Origin: Croceibacterium selenioxidans
Lineage (GTDB): Bacteria; Pseudomonadota; Alphaproteobacteria; Sphingomonadales; Sphingomonadaceae
Reading direction: 5' to 3'
Assembly: GCF_018599195.1 (NCBI RefSeq)
Contig: NZ_JAHFVK010000002.1
Coordinates: 310,001-374,000 of the forward strand
Length of the DNA stretch: 64,000 bases
Part shown: piece by piece, positions 37,830 through 50,432 of the stretch
How the letters are laid out: every line of letters starts with the position of its first letter
Position numbering within the stretch: position 1 is the stretch's first letter
The notes under the pieces: model-generated
The model's input: the letters and a program-made list of their open reading frames with translations, nothing else
Told to the model about the DNA's origin: nothing
Database searches by the model: none
Translations under genes and position numbers: made by a program

Positions 37830-38084
37830 AGAATGTCCTCCCCTTTTACGTTATAAAACAAAGACATCGGGAGCGATGTCGCCAAGGGGCGGACGCATCA
37901 ATACGTAGCTTTACCGAGATCCTCTGTCGTCTGGACGTCGGGCAAGGGCGGTGGAAGCGCAGCTCCCAATCGTCCCAGAGTGGGCTCGGAAAGCTGGGGC
38001 GCGCCGCAAGCGCCTGCTCTTCGCGCGTTCGCGCCTTTGCCTGCCCTCATTCCCCTCGGACGTGGCAGGGGAATTCCATCGTAA

Positions 38085-38519
38085 TCAGCGCTTCCACACG
38101 TACGTCCCGGCCTCGTTGGCAAGCGTCAGGCTGAGCGTGTCCCCGACGATCGTATAATTTCGGACAGACCCAAGGTCGCGCGCGATCCGCGTATCCCACG
38201 CCGCCTCGCCACAGAAGGCCCGGGTCATCGCGCCGGGACTGAACGAGATCGTCCCGCTCGTCGTGCTGGCCCACTGGCTGGTCAACCGGTTGCAGTCGAG
38301 GCGAAATGCCGCAGTTCCGTCAGTCATGAACTCGACCGAGTAATTGCCGGGGTTCGGTGGCACTTCGCGGCCCTTTGCCTCGTCGGCGGATTGGAAATAG
38401 GAGAGTTTCCAGGCGTTCCCTGAAAGCGATTGTGGACCGGTGGCTGACTGGTCGGCGGTCGTGCAGGCCGTGGCCGCGAGTAACGGCAAGAGAATGGTAG
38501 GGATTTTGACTGCTCGCAT
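38085..38519 (-). CDS. META-domain lipoprotein
   Basis: With ATG 38519, after GAAGGAGATCGTG, the product has 144 residues. A lipoprotein signal (LLPLLAATAC, Cys20) is followed by a small beta-rich domain with LSGNAWKLSYFQ, YSVEFMTDGTAAFRLDCNRL, a Cys in AFCGEAAWD, and TLSLTLANEAGTYVWKR. This is the pattern of META domains (HslJ-like heat-stress lipoproteins). Role: envelope, unknown. It is co-directional with the next gene upstream (37 bases) and may be co-transcribed. Confidence 0.8.
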   Translation of the reverse strand: MRAVKIPTILLPLLAATACTTADQSATGPQSLSGNAWKLSYFQSADEAKGREVPPNPGNYSVEFMTDGTAAFRLDCNRLTSQWASTTSGTISFSPGAMTRAFCGEAAWDTRIARDLGSVRNYTIVGDTLSLTLANEAGTYVWKR

Positions 38520-38556
38520 CACGATCTCCTTCAATGTCCCCGTCGGGGGAACGGTC

Positions 38557-39015
38557 TCAACCGGAGGTGGAACTCGGGAACAGCCAGTCGCCGGCGAGCG
38601 CCGGCACGACCGGAGGAGTGATCTTGCAGGTCTTGGCGAGTCCCTTGACCACGCGCTGAACTTGTTTGGCGACCTTGCCGCGCTCTGACTTGGAAGCCTT
38701 GTCGCCGACATCCAGTTCGCTGAACGCGGTCGACGGACAACCGCGCAAGGCGGCGATAATCGTCACCGTACCCGCATTGTGCTCGGCGCTGACGACGAGA
38801 TCGCCAGAAGTGAACCCGGCCTCGCACTGTGTAGGGGAGCACGGTTCCGATCCGGCCCAGAGTTGACGGGCCAAATGCCACTGGTCAGGCTCGAGCTTGT
38901 AGAGATCCTCCGGTTTCGAGACGTCGACTTCGCTGGCAGGGATCTCGACGATTTCCTGCGCCAAGACGCCTGTCCCTACGCCCAGCGCCGCTGCAATCAG
39001 CCATGTCATGCGCAT
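38557..39015 (-). CDS. Small periplasmic protein of unknown function
   Basis: The 152-residue product starts with a signal peptide (TWLIAAALGVGTGVLAQ) and contains four to five Cys (PCSPTQCEAG, RGCPST, KTCKI), which suggests disulfide bonds. The C-terminal half is Lys-rich and helical (KVAKQVQRVVKGLAKTC). I do not recognise the family. ATG 39015 is taken over the upstream in-frame codon because it begins directly before the hydrophobic core. It probably shares a transcript with the META lipoprotein. Confidence 0.7.
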   Translation of the reverse strand: MRMTWLIAAALGVGTGVLAQEIVEIPASEVDVSKPEDLYKLEPDQWHLARQLWAGSEPCSPTQCEAGFTSGDLVVSAEHNAGTVTIIAALRGCPSTAFSELDVGDKASKSERGKVAKQVQRVVKGLAKTCKITPPVVPALAGDWLFPSSTSG

Positions 39016-39102
39016 CGCCACGCTCTCCTGGCACGATGCGCACAATAGGACACGGGCTGGGCCGCTGTCAGTCAGGGGAATCCCTCCCCCGAGGGGCCCA
39101 GT

Positions 39103-39903
39103 CTAGAACATCTTGTCGAGGTTCGCGTCGCGGAAGGTGTAGGTCAAGGCCAGGCCGCCGGCGAACTGGTCGCGGGATCCAAAGGTCTCGACGATCGGAG
39201 AATTGGCCGCATCTCCAGTCAGCCGGTCGTACTTGGCAAAGACCTCGATCCCCAATTTCTCCGAGAACTGGGTTAGGAACGAGGCTGTTGCGCCATAAGC
39301 CTGGATGCCGCCATTGGCATCGAACGCCGGGAGGCCGCTGGGACCCGCATCGGCCGGAGCGACGCTGAAATAGGCGTCCTGATACCGGTTGTCGCTCCAT
39401 GTCAGGCGCGGGCCGATCGAGAACAGCCACTTGTCGTGATCGCGCAGGATCACATCGGCTCCGGCCGTGCCGACCCAACCCTTGTGACCTGTAAGCCCCT
39501 TACGAATTTCACCGCGGATGCGGAAGTGGTCGCCGAGGTCGTACTTAATGACGGCTCCGGCCTCGAAGCTGAAGCCAACCTTGGGCAATTCGGCACCAAC
39601 ATCCTTGGCGGTTCGAGAATCTTCGAAGTTGAGGATAGGCCCGAAGGCGAACCCTCCAACGTTGATGATCTCGATGCCGAACCCATCATCTGGCGCTTCG
39701 AACTTGAACGGATCGTCGCCACGGACCGCATCAAAGTTGATCATGGGGCTCGGCTGGAGTTCGTCCGAGCCCGGATAGCGAGGGAAGAACTGGATGCCGC
39801 CGGTCAGGCGGTAACGCCGCGGCTCCTTTACCTCCTGAGAGGCATCCTCATCTTGCGCGGCTGCAGGCACCGCAAGGAGGATAGCGAATGGGCCGGCGAT
39901 CAA
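39103..39903 (-). CDS. MipA/OmpV-family outer membrane protein
   Basis: This about 266-residue protein fits the MipA/OmpV family: after a signal region it has RYPGSDELQPSPMINFDA near residue 45, GFAFGPILNFEDSR, a periodic beta-barrel pattern and the closing GGLALTYTFRD with terminal Phe. MipA is a scaffold of cell-wall synthesis in some bacteria; OmpV is a barrel of unclear role. The only standard start is a TTG at 39903, which leaves a signal peptide without basic residues. A CTG at 39936, with GGGAG upstream, would add LLRR and give a normal signal peptide, so the real start may be there. Confidence 0.85.
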   Translation of the reverse strand: MIAGPFAILLAVPAAAQDEDASQEVKEPRRYRLTGGIQFFPRYPGSDELQPSPMINFDAVRGDDPFKFEAPDDGFGIEIINVGGFAFGPILNFEDSRTAKDVGAELPKVGFSFEAGAVIKYDLGDHFRIRGEIRKGLTGHKGWVGTAGADVILRDHDKWLFSIGPRLTWSDNRYQDAYFSVAPADAGPSGLPAFDANGGIQAYGATASFLTQFSEKLGIEVFAKYDRLTGDAANSPIVETFGSRDQFAGGLALTYTFRDANLDKMF

Positions 39904-40037
39904 AGCCGCACGGCGGAGAAGTGAGGTCTGGGGCAGTGTATTACTCCCTGTTTTTTGGCCTATTTCACCCTCGTCAGCCGTCCGGACTATGTACCCGCAA
40001 CTTGCGTTGTGGTTCCGGATGCCGATAGCTGCACCCG

Positions 40038-43266
<3,229 letters not shown>

Positions 43267-43280
43267 TCGCCTCGTCCTTC

Positions 43281-43400
43281 TCCCCTCCCGCTTGCGAGAG
43301 AGCTCCACCAGCTCCTCCCCTCCCGTCTAAGGGAGGGGTCGGGGGTGGGCCTGTCGCGGCCCACTCACCCAGCCCTAACCCCTCCCGCAAGCGGGAGGGG
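43281..43400. repeat. Palindromic repeat family A, copy 2, between ligK and ligU
   Basis: The element has the same ends as copies 1, 3 and 4. A partial left end (CCCCTCCCGCTTGCGAGAG) is followed by a second left arm (CCCCTCCCGTCTAAGGGAGG), the G-rich spacer, and the right arm CCCCTCCCGCAAGCGGGAGG ending at 43400. It looks like a nested or duplicated copy. Confidence 0.85.
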
Positions 43401-43408
43401 AATTCAAA

Positions 43409-44083
43409 TCAGATCCACTTGAGCCCCATGTCGGTCAGCTTCTGGCGGAAGCCGTACATATCGAGACCGAGCTCACCCGAAGCGAGGCGCGCGCGCTTGT
43501 CGCCTTCGTTGGCTTCGCGGGCGCGGGCCTTTTCCAGCACCTTGGCTGCATCGGCACGCTTGACCACGCAGACGCCGTCATCGTCGGCGACGATCACATC
43601 GCCCGGCTCGATATAGGCTCCGGCGCAGACCACCGGCACGTTGACGCTGCCGAGGCTTGCCTTGATGGTGCCCTGGGCGAACACGCGCTTCGACCACACG
43701 GGGAAGTTCATCTCGTGCAGGTCGCGCACGTCACGCACACCGGCGTCGATGATCAGGCCGCGGCAACCGCGCGCTTGGGCGCTGGTGGCGAGAAGATCGC
43801 CGAAGTAGCCATCCTCACACGGGCTGGTCGGCGCGATCACCAGGATGTCGCCTTCGCGGCACTGCTCGATCGCGGCGTGGACCATGTAGTTATCGCCCGG
43901 CGGGACGCTGATCGTCACCGCGGTCGCGCCGATGCGGGCACCGGGATAGATCGGACGCATGTAGCTGGCGAGCAGGCCGGTGCGGCCCTGCGATTCATGG
44001 ACGGTCGCGACCCCGCAGGCGCCGAGGCCATTGACCACCTCCAGGTCCGCGCGTTCGATATTCTGGACGACGACACCGCTCAT
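43409..44083 (-). CDS. ligK: 4-carboxy-4-hydroxy-2-oxoadipate aldolase LigK
   Basis: LigK splits 4-carboxy-4-hydroxy-2-oxoadipate into pyruvate and oxaloacetate, the last step of the pathway; it also acts on 4-hydroxy-4-methyl-2-oxoglutarate. The 224-residue RraA-like protein has [60 protein letters not shown] and [20 protein letters not shown], with the metal-binding Asp in AGVRDV. It is the first gene of the ligK-ligU-ligI unit and is divergent from the ligJ unit. Confidence 0.94.
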   Translation of the reverse strand: MSGVVVQNIERADLEVVNGLGACGVATVHESQGRTGLLASYMRPIYPGARIGATAVTISVPPGDNYMVHAAIEQCREGDILVIAPTSPCEDGYFGDLLATSAQARGCRGLIIDAGVRDVRDLHEMNFPVWSKRVFAQGTIKASLGSVNVPVVCAGAYIEPGDVIVADDDGVCVVKRADAAKVLEKARAREANEGDKRARLASGELGLDMYGFRQKLTDMGLKWI

Positions 44084-44136
44084 CTGTGCGACTCCTCCGG
44101 GCAGCAGTTACGCGGTGCCCGGTGGACCCGAGCGGC

Positions 44137-44151
44137 CCCTTGCGTCAAGGG
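44137..44151. promoter_or_regulatory. Inverted repeat in the divergent lig promoter region
   Basis: CCCTTG-CGT-CAAGGG lies in the 132-base gap between ligK and the ligJ-unit, nested in a larger GGACCC...GGGTCC pair (44124-44154). It is a candidate operator for both units, for example for a LigR-like LysR regulator, although no regulator gene is in the window. Confidence 0.4.
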
Positions 44152-44215
44152 TCCCGAGCGAACTCTGGCAAACTTGTAAGCAACACATACATTCAGTAAC
44201 GGCGGAGCGATTAGG

Positions 44216-45025
44216 ATGTCTGACTCGAATGCACCCTCCCCCGCGCCGCGTGTGGCGCTGATCGGCTTTGGCGAGGCCGGCGAAGGCTTTGCCAGCGCCG
44301 GACACTGGGGTGGCCGTGCGCGCGGGTGGGATATCAAGCCGGATCGTCGCGAGATCATGGCGCGGTACGGCGTTGAAACGGCCAACGATGCGCGCGGCGC
44401 GCTCGAAGGCGCCGGGATCGCCATCTCGCTCGTCACCGCCGACGCCGCGCTCGCGGCCGCCACTGAATGCGCTCCGCTGCTGGGCACCGGCGCGGTCTGG
44501 TGCGACATGAATTCGATCGCGCCGGACACCAAGCAGGCCGCTGCCAGGATCGTCGAGGCCGCGGGCGGACGCTACGTCGACGTGGCGGTCATGGCCCCGA
44601 TCAACCGCGACCTCGCGGTGCCGCTGCTGGTCTCCGGCCCGCACGGCGTTGCGGCGGAGAAGCTGCTCCGGGACATCGGCTTCACCAACGTCCGCGTAGT
44701 TGGTGAGGAGGTCGGCCGCGCCTCCTCTATCAAGCTGATCCGCTCGGTCATGGTCAAAGGCATCGAAGCGCTGAGCGACGAATGCGCCGCCGCCGCCAGG
44801 GCCGCGGGCGTATTCGATGAGGTCGTGGCCTCGCTCGACGCTTCGGACAAGAAGCGCGGCTGGGCAGACCAGATCGCCTACAATCTCGAACGGATGCACC
44901 TCCACGGCGTGCGCCGCGCGGCGGAAATGGAAGAATCGGCCCGGACGCTCGAAGCGCTGGGCGTTGAGCCCTTGATGACTCGCAACACGGCTGAGCGGCA
45001 GCGCCGCGCAGCCGAGCGAACATAA
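44216..45025 (+). CDS. NAD(P)-dependent oxidoreductase, 6PGDH-like with DUF1932
   Basis: The 269-residue protein has a Rossmann start (RVALIGFGEAGEGFA, residues 12-26) and a C-terminal helical domain like DUF1932 (SSIKLIRSVMVKGIEALSDE), a member of the 6-phosphogluconate/3-hydroxyisobutyrate dehydrogenase superfamily. It leads the plus-strand lig unit, 21 bases before ligJ. No step of the protocatechuate 4,5-pathway needs it, since LigC is the dehydrogenase, so its substrate is unknown; a side reaction or a keto/hydroxy acid from a lignin fragment is possible. Confidence 0.85.
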   Translation: MSDSNAPSPAPRVALIGFGEAGEGFASAGHWGGRARGWDIKPDRREIMARYGVETANDARGALEGAGIAISLVTADAALAAATECAPLLGTGAVWCDMNSIAPDTKQAAARIVEAAGGRYVDVAVMAPINRDLAVPLLVSGPHGVAAEKLLRDIGFTNVRVVGEEVGRASSIKLIRSVMVKGIEALSDECAAAARAAGVFDEVVASLDASDKKRGWADQIAYNLERMHLHGVRRAAEMEESARTLEALGVEPLMTRNTAERQRRAAERT

Positions 45026-45046
45026 GATAAGAGGAACTGAGCGGAT

Positions 45047-46072
45047 ATGACGCTGATCATCGATTGCCACGGTCACTACACCACTGCCCCGTCCCAGCAT
45101 GACGTCTGGCGCGATGCGCAGAAGGCCGCCTTCAAGGACGGATCGGCTCCCCCGCCTTACCCCGCGATCAGCGACGACGAGATTCGCGAGACAATCGAGA
45201 AGAACCAGCTCCGTTTGATCCGTGAGCGCGGCGCCGACCACACAATCTTCTCGCCGCGCGCCTCGACCATGGCGCACCATGTCGGCGACCAGTCGGTCAG
45301 CGAAGCCTGGTCGATCGCCTGCAACGACCTGATCTACCGCGTGACCGAGCTCTATCCGGACGTGTTCACCGGCGTGTGCATGCTGCCGCAGAGCCCGAAG
45401 GCGGATCTCACGGCCTCGATCAAGGAACTTCGCCGCTGCGTCGAGGAACTCGGCTTCATCGGCTGCAACCTCAACCCCGATCCGGGCGGTGGCCACTTCA
45501 CCCATCCGCCGCTGACCGACGAATCCTGGTTCCCGATCTATGAGGTCCTGGCCGAACTCGACGTGCCGGCGATGATCCACGTTTCGGGCAGCTGCAACCC
45601 GGCGATGCACGCGACGGGGGGCTTCTACCTCGCCGCCGACACGGTGGCCTTCATGCAGCTGCTGCAGGGCGATTTGTTCAGCCGCTTCCCGACTTTGAGA
45701 TTCATCATACCGCATGGTGGTGGTGCCGTGCCATTCCACTGGGGCCGCTATCGCGGACTTGCAGACATGTTGAAGCAGCCGAGCCTCGATACCCACCTGA
45801 TGAACAACGTCTATTTCGACACGTGCGTCTATCATCAGCCGGGCATCGACCTGTTGGCCGACGTGATCGAGACCAAGAACATCCTGTTCGGCAGCGAAAT
45901 GGTCGGCGCGGTGCGCGGGATCGACCCGACCACCGGCCATTATTTCGACGATACCAAGCGCTATATCGACGCGCTCGATATCTCTAACGAACAGAAACAC
46001 GCCATTTTCGAGGGCAATGCGCGTAAGGTGTTCCCACGGCTTGATGCAAAATTGAAGGCAATGGGAAAATGA
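45047..46072 (+). CDS. ligJ: 4-oxalomesaconate hydratase LigJ
   Basis: LigJ adds water to 4-oxalomesaconate to give 4-carboxy-4-hydroxy-2-oxoadipate. The 341-residue amidohydrolase-fold protein has the metal site DCHGHYTT at residues 6-13, HTIFSPRAS, GCNLNPDPGGGHF, PAMIHVSGSCNPA, RFIIPHGGGAVPFHWGR and a final LFGSEMVGA with its acidic ligand. The length fits LigJ. ATG 45047 follows GAGGAAC. Order ligJ - (DUF2218) - ligA - ligB - ligC is as I recall for Sphingobium sp. SYK-6, apart from the inserted gene. Confidence 0.94.
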   Translation: MTLIIDCHGHYTTAPSQHDVWRDAQKAAFKDGSAPPPYPAISDDEIRETIEKNQLRLIRERGADHTIFSPRASTMAHHVGDQSVSEAWSIACNDLIYRVTELYPDVFTGVCMLPQSPKADLTASIKELRRCVEELGFIGCNLNPDPGGGHFTHPPLTDESWFPIYEVLAELDVPAMIHVSGSCNPAMHATGGFYLAADTVAFMQLLQGDLFSRFPTLRFIIPHGGGAVPFHWGRYRGLADMLKQPSLDTHLMNNVYFDTCVYHQPGIDLLADVIETKNILFGSEMVGAVRGIDPTTGHYFDDTKRYIDALDISNEQKHAIFEGNARKVFPRLDAKLKAMGK

Positions 46073-46085
46073 CCGGAACTGTAGA

Positions 46086-46396
46086 ATGACCGAGGCGGAG
46101 ACCTCCTTCACCGCGACAGGCTTGGCCCTGTGCGCCAAACCCGAACGGTACATCCAGCAGCTCGTCAGCCACTGGAGCCACAAGATGGCGACCAGTTATG
46201 ACGACGGCGATGGGATGGGCGTGTTCCCGTTCTCGGACACCGAGACGGCGATCATGACCGCGCGGCCGGAAGGCATTGCCATTACCCTCACCACCGGCGA
46301 CGCGGAGCGCAATGTGCACATGCGCGGCGTGATCGAACGGCATATCGACCGCTTCGCTTTTCGCGAAGCGCCGCTCACTTACGAATGGAAAGACCA

Positions 46397-46400
<4 letters not shown>
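46086..46400 (+). CDS. DUF2218 domain protein
   Basis: The 104-residue protein matches DUF2218: TARPEGIAITLTTGDA and an N-terminal RYIQQLVSHWSHK segment, with family pattern VSHW...MATSYDDG. Function unknown; family members occur beside metal and aromatic metabolism genes. It lies between ligJ and ligA: 13 bases after ligJ and overlapping ligA as ATGA, so it is made with the dioxygenase. The ATG at 46086 follows a short purine-rich stretch. Confidence 0.8.
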
Positions 46401-47711
<1,311 letters not shown>

Positions 47712-47718
47712 AGCCAAA

Positions 47719-47812
47719 CTCCCCTCCCGCTCGCGGGAGGGGCCGGGGGTGGGCGAGTAAAGCGCCACCCCTCATACACCCACCCCTAACCCCTCCTGCA
47801 AGCAGGAGGGGG
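47719..47812. repeat. Palindromic repeat family A, copy 3, between ligB and ligC
   Basis: The left end is CCCCTCCCGCTCGCGGGAGG followed by GGGCCGGGGGTGGG; the right end is CACCCCTAACCCCTCC then TGCAAGCAGGAGGGGG. Its last bases (GGAGG at 47805-47809) sit at the right distance to act as the ribosome site of the ATG at 47817. Confidence 0.88.
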
Positions 47813-47828
47813 ATCTATGGAGACCCCC

Positions 47829-48785
47829 ATGCGCATTGCTCTCGCCGGTGCCGGCGCCTTCGGTGAAAAGCACCTCGACGGCCTCAAGAACATCGACGGC
47901 GTCGAAATCGTCTCGATCATTTCCCGCCGCGCCGAACAGGCCGCGGAAGTGGCCGCCAAGTACGGCGCCAGGCACTCTGGCACCGAACTGAGCGAAGCGC
48001 TCGAGCGTGACGACGTCGACGCGGTGATCCTCTGCACCCCGACGCAGATGCACGCCGAACAGGCGATCGCCTGCATGAACGCCGGCAAGCACGTCCAGGT
48101 CGAGATTCCGCTGTCGGACACTTGGGCAGATGCCGAGGCCGTGCTCAAGAAGCAGCAGGAGACCGGCCTGGTCTGCATGGTCGGCCACACCCGCCGCTTC
48201 AACCCGAGCCACCAGTACGTCCATAACCGCATCGTCGCCGGCGAGTTCGCGGTCCAGCAGATGGACGTGCAGACCTACTTCTTCCGCCGCAAGAACATGA
48301 ACGCCAAGGGTGAAGCCCGTTCGTGGACCGACCACCTGCTGTGGCACCACGCCGCACACACGATCGACCTGTTCGCCTATCAGGCGGGCAAGATCGTCAC
48401 CGCCAATGCCATCCAGGGTCCCAAGCATCCTGAACTCGGCATCGCGATGGACATGTCGATCCAACTCAAGAGCGAAAGCGGCGCGATCTGCACCCTGTCG
48501 TTGAGCTTCAACAACGACGGCCCGCTCGGCACCTTCTTCCGCTACATCGGCGACACCGCGACCTACATCGCGCGCTACGACGACCTGGTCACGGGCAAGG
48601 AAGAGCCGATCGACCTGACCGGCGTGACCGTCTCGAACAACGGTATCGAGCTGCAGGACCGCGAATTCATCGCCGCGATCCGCGAAGGGCGTGAGCCGAA
48701 CAGCTCGGTCGCCCAGGTGCTCGACTGTTACCGGGTGATCGGCGAGCTCGCCGCGAGCTTGGAAGCTCAGGACGGCTGGTCCTGA
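47829..48785 (+). CDS. ligC: 4-carboxy-2-hydroxymuconate-6-semialdehyde dehydrogenase LigC
   Basis: LigC oxidises the cyclic hemiacetal of the LigAB product with NADP to 2-pyrone-4,6-dicarboxylate. The 318-residue protein of the Gfo/Idh/MocA family starts with RIALAGAGAFGEKHLDGLKN and has AILCTPTQMHAEQAI-like (VILCTPTQMHAEQAIACMNA), the GHTRRFNPSHQYVHN site and WHHAAHTIDLFAYQAG. ATG 47829 gives the family start and has GGAG 6 bases before it. ATG 47817, four codons earlier, uses the repeat-derived GGAGG, and both could work. Confidence 0.94.
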   Translation: MRIALAGAGAFGEKHLDGLKNIDGVEIVSIISRRAEQAAEVAAKYGARHSGTELSEALERDDVDAVILCTPTQMHAEQAIACMNAGKHVQVEIPLSDTWADAEAVLKKQQETGLVCMVGHTRRFNPSHQYVHNRIVAGEFAVQQMDVQTYFFRRKNMNAKGEARSWTDHLLWHHAAHTIDLFAYQAGKIVTANAIQGPKHPELGIAMDMSIQLKSESGAICTLSLSFNNDGPLGTFFRYIGDTATYIARYDDLVTGKEEPIDLTGVTVSNNGIELQDREFIAAIREGREPNSSVAQVLDCYRVIGELAASLEAQDGWS

Positions 48786-48879
48786 GCCAAACTCGGTTCG
48801 GCGTGCCGTTAAGGTATTGTTGACTCAATAGTATGCTAAGGGCTCTCCAACGAAAACGAGAACAAGTTTGGGGAGCCCA

Positions 48880-49248
48880 ATGGCTGAACTGGATCGGATC
48901 CTGAGCGAAGCTCAGGAAACGCACCTGCTGATGCAAAAAGCCGCAAAGTCCACTGAAGAGCGGGCTGTGCGCGACATCGTGCGGTTGCGCACGCGCTTTG
49001 CGACGCTGATTGCCGAGATGATGGGATCGATCAAGGCGGACACCCGCCTCAAGGCCCGCCCGGAAGTCGCCCACGAATTCGAAAGCCAGTTCTTCGAAAT
49101 GCGCCAGGCGCTGGCTCAGCACCAGTCCAAGTGGCGCAGCACCCAGATCGACGAGGACCATGCAGGCTACCGGCGCTCGACCGATGAACTCGGGCGCAAG
49201 CAGGATGCGTTCTACAACTGGGCTCAGAAGGCACTGGCGGAGCTTTAA
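48880..49248 (+). CDS. Small helical protein of unknown function
   Basis: The 122-residue protein is almost fully helical with charged heptad-like patterns (RIVRLRTRFATLIAEMM region and FESQFFEMRQALAQHQSKW), suggesting a coiled coil or four-helix bundle. No family recognised. ATG 48880 follows GGGGAG. Its upstream gap has a TTGACT box (near 48821) that could be a -35 element, so it is probably transcribed separately from ligC. Confidence 0.7.
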   Translation: MAELDRILSEAQETHLLMQKAAKSTEERAVRDIVRLRTRFATLIAEMMGSIKADTRLKARPEVAHEFESQFFEMRQALAQHQSKWRSTQIDEDHAGYRRSTDELGRKQDAFYNWAQKALAEL

Positions 49249-49261
49249 CCCAAGGCCAAAA

Positions 49262-49376
49262 TCCTCTCCGAGCTCGTTTCGGGGAGGTGGCTCGCTCCGC
49301 AGGAGCGTGACGGAGGGGCAAGCGGCCATCCGCATCCCCCCTCCACCATCCGCATCCCCCCCTCCACCATCCGCTG
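49262..49376. repeat. Intergenic repeat, family C, with a short tandem repeat
   Basis: CCTCTCCGAGCTCGTTTCGGGGAGG, then GTGACGGAGGGGC as in the 19021 copy, and from 49326 a tandem of about 20-21 bases (CCATCCGCATCCCCCCTCCA) repeated two and a half times. Confidence 0.65.
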
Positions 49377-49430
49377 AAGCCCTCTAAACGGGGTTGCCAT
49401 CCCTCCGCCTCCTCCGGCAGAGGGGCACCC

Positions 49431-50432
49431 ATGACTGACAAAATCCGCACGATTTCCGGCAAGACGCTTCACCCGGTGGGCCTTGGCTGCATGAACCTGT
49501 CCTGGGCCTACGGCACACCGCCGAGCCACGAGGATGGGATCAAATTGCTCAACCGCGCGCTCGACCTTGGCTACAACCACCTCGACACCGCGCGCATCTA
49601 CGGCGGTGGTAAGAACGAGGCGCTGATTGGCGAGGCGTTGAAGGGTCGCCGCAACGAGTTCTTCCTCGCCTCCAAGTGCGGCATCGTCGTCGACGGCCCG
49701 AAGCGCGGCGTGGATTGCTCCCCCGATGCGATCGACCAGGCCATCGACGAGAGCCTGCGTCTGCTGGGCACCGACCACATCGACCTGTACTACATGCACC
49801 GCTTCGATCCGAAGGTCGGCATCTCGGATTCGGTCGGCGCTCTCGCCGGTGCGATCGAGGCGGGGAAGATCGGCGCCTATGGCGTGTCCGAATGGTCGGC
49901 CGCCCACATTCGGGAGGCGCACAGTGTTCACCCCGTAGGTGCGGTCCAGACCGAGTATTCGCTCTGGACCCGCAACGTCGAACTCGCCGTGCTCGGCACC
50001 TGTCGCGAGCTTGGAGTGCCGCTGGTCGCCTTCTCACCGGTTGGCCGCGGGGCACTCGGCGGCGTGTTGCGCGATCCCTCGACGCTCGAGGAGAGCGACC
50101 TGCGCACCAAAATGCCGCGCTTCAACGCGGAGAACTGGCCGCACAACCTGGCGCTGATCGAGAGCTTCGTCGCGCTTGCCGAGGAAGCGGGGGTCACGCC
50201 CGGCCAACTCGCCCTCGCCTGGGTTCTTTCGCGTGGCGATCATGTCCACGTGATTCCCGGGACCACGAGCCTGCAGCACCTGGGGGACAACCATGCCGCT
50301 TGGGACCTGCCATTGCCTGAGGAGGTGCTCAGCGCCGCCGATGCCCTGATCAACGAGGACACGGTCGCTGGCCACCGCTATCACGAAGCCATAAGGCCCA
50401 CGATCGACACCGAGGAATTCGAACCAGCATGA
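49431..50432 (+). CDS. Aldo/keto reductase
   Basis: The 333-residue protein is a TIM-barrel aldo/keto reductase. It has the catalytic-Asp/Tyr region NHLDTARIYGGGKNEALIGE near residue 45, the Lys in FFLASKCGIV, His in DLYYMHRFD, and the C-terminal NADPH loop AFSPVGRGALGG. It most resembles the bacterial AKR13-like group acting on aromatic or methylglyoxal-type aldehydes. Its stop overlaps the next gene (ATGA), so it forms a pair with the CmcJ-like enzyme. Its nearness to the lig genes suggests reduction of an aromatic aldehyde, which is inference. Confidence 0.9.
   Translation: MTDKIRTISGKTLHPVGLGCMNLSWAYGTPPSHEDGIKLLNRALDLGYNHLDTARIYGGGKNEALIGEALKGRRNEFFLASKCGIVVDGPKRGVDCSPDAIDQAIDESLRLLGTDHIDLYYMHRFDPKVGISDSVGALAGAIEAGKIGAYGVSEWSAAHIREAHSVHPVGAVQTEYSLWTRNVELAVLGTCRELGVPLVAFSPVGRGALGGVLRDPSTLEESDLRTKMPRFNAENWPHNLALIESFVALAEEAGVTPGQLALAWVLSRGDHVHVIPGTTSLQHLGDNHAAWDLPLPEEVLSAADALINEDTVAGHRYHEAIRPTIDTEEFEPA

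Noticed and set aside
37830-38084. Possible gene or RNA upstream of the cdiB operon
   Set aside because: Only short GC-rich open frames; TTATAA-like bases near 37850 are not enough to call a promoter.
48821-48850. TTGACT as a full promoter for the gene at 48880
   Set aside because: No convincing -10 element at the right distance; mentioned only as a possible -35.
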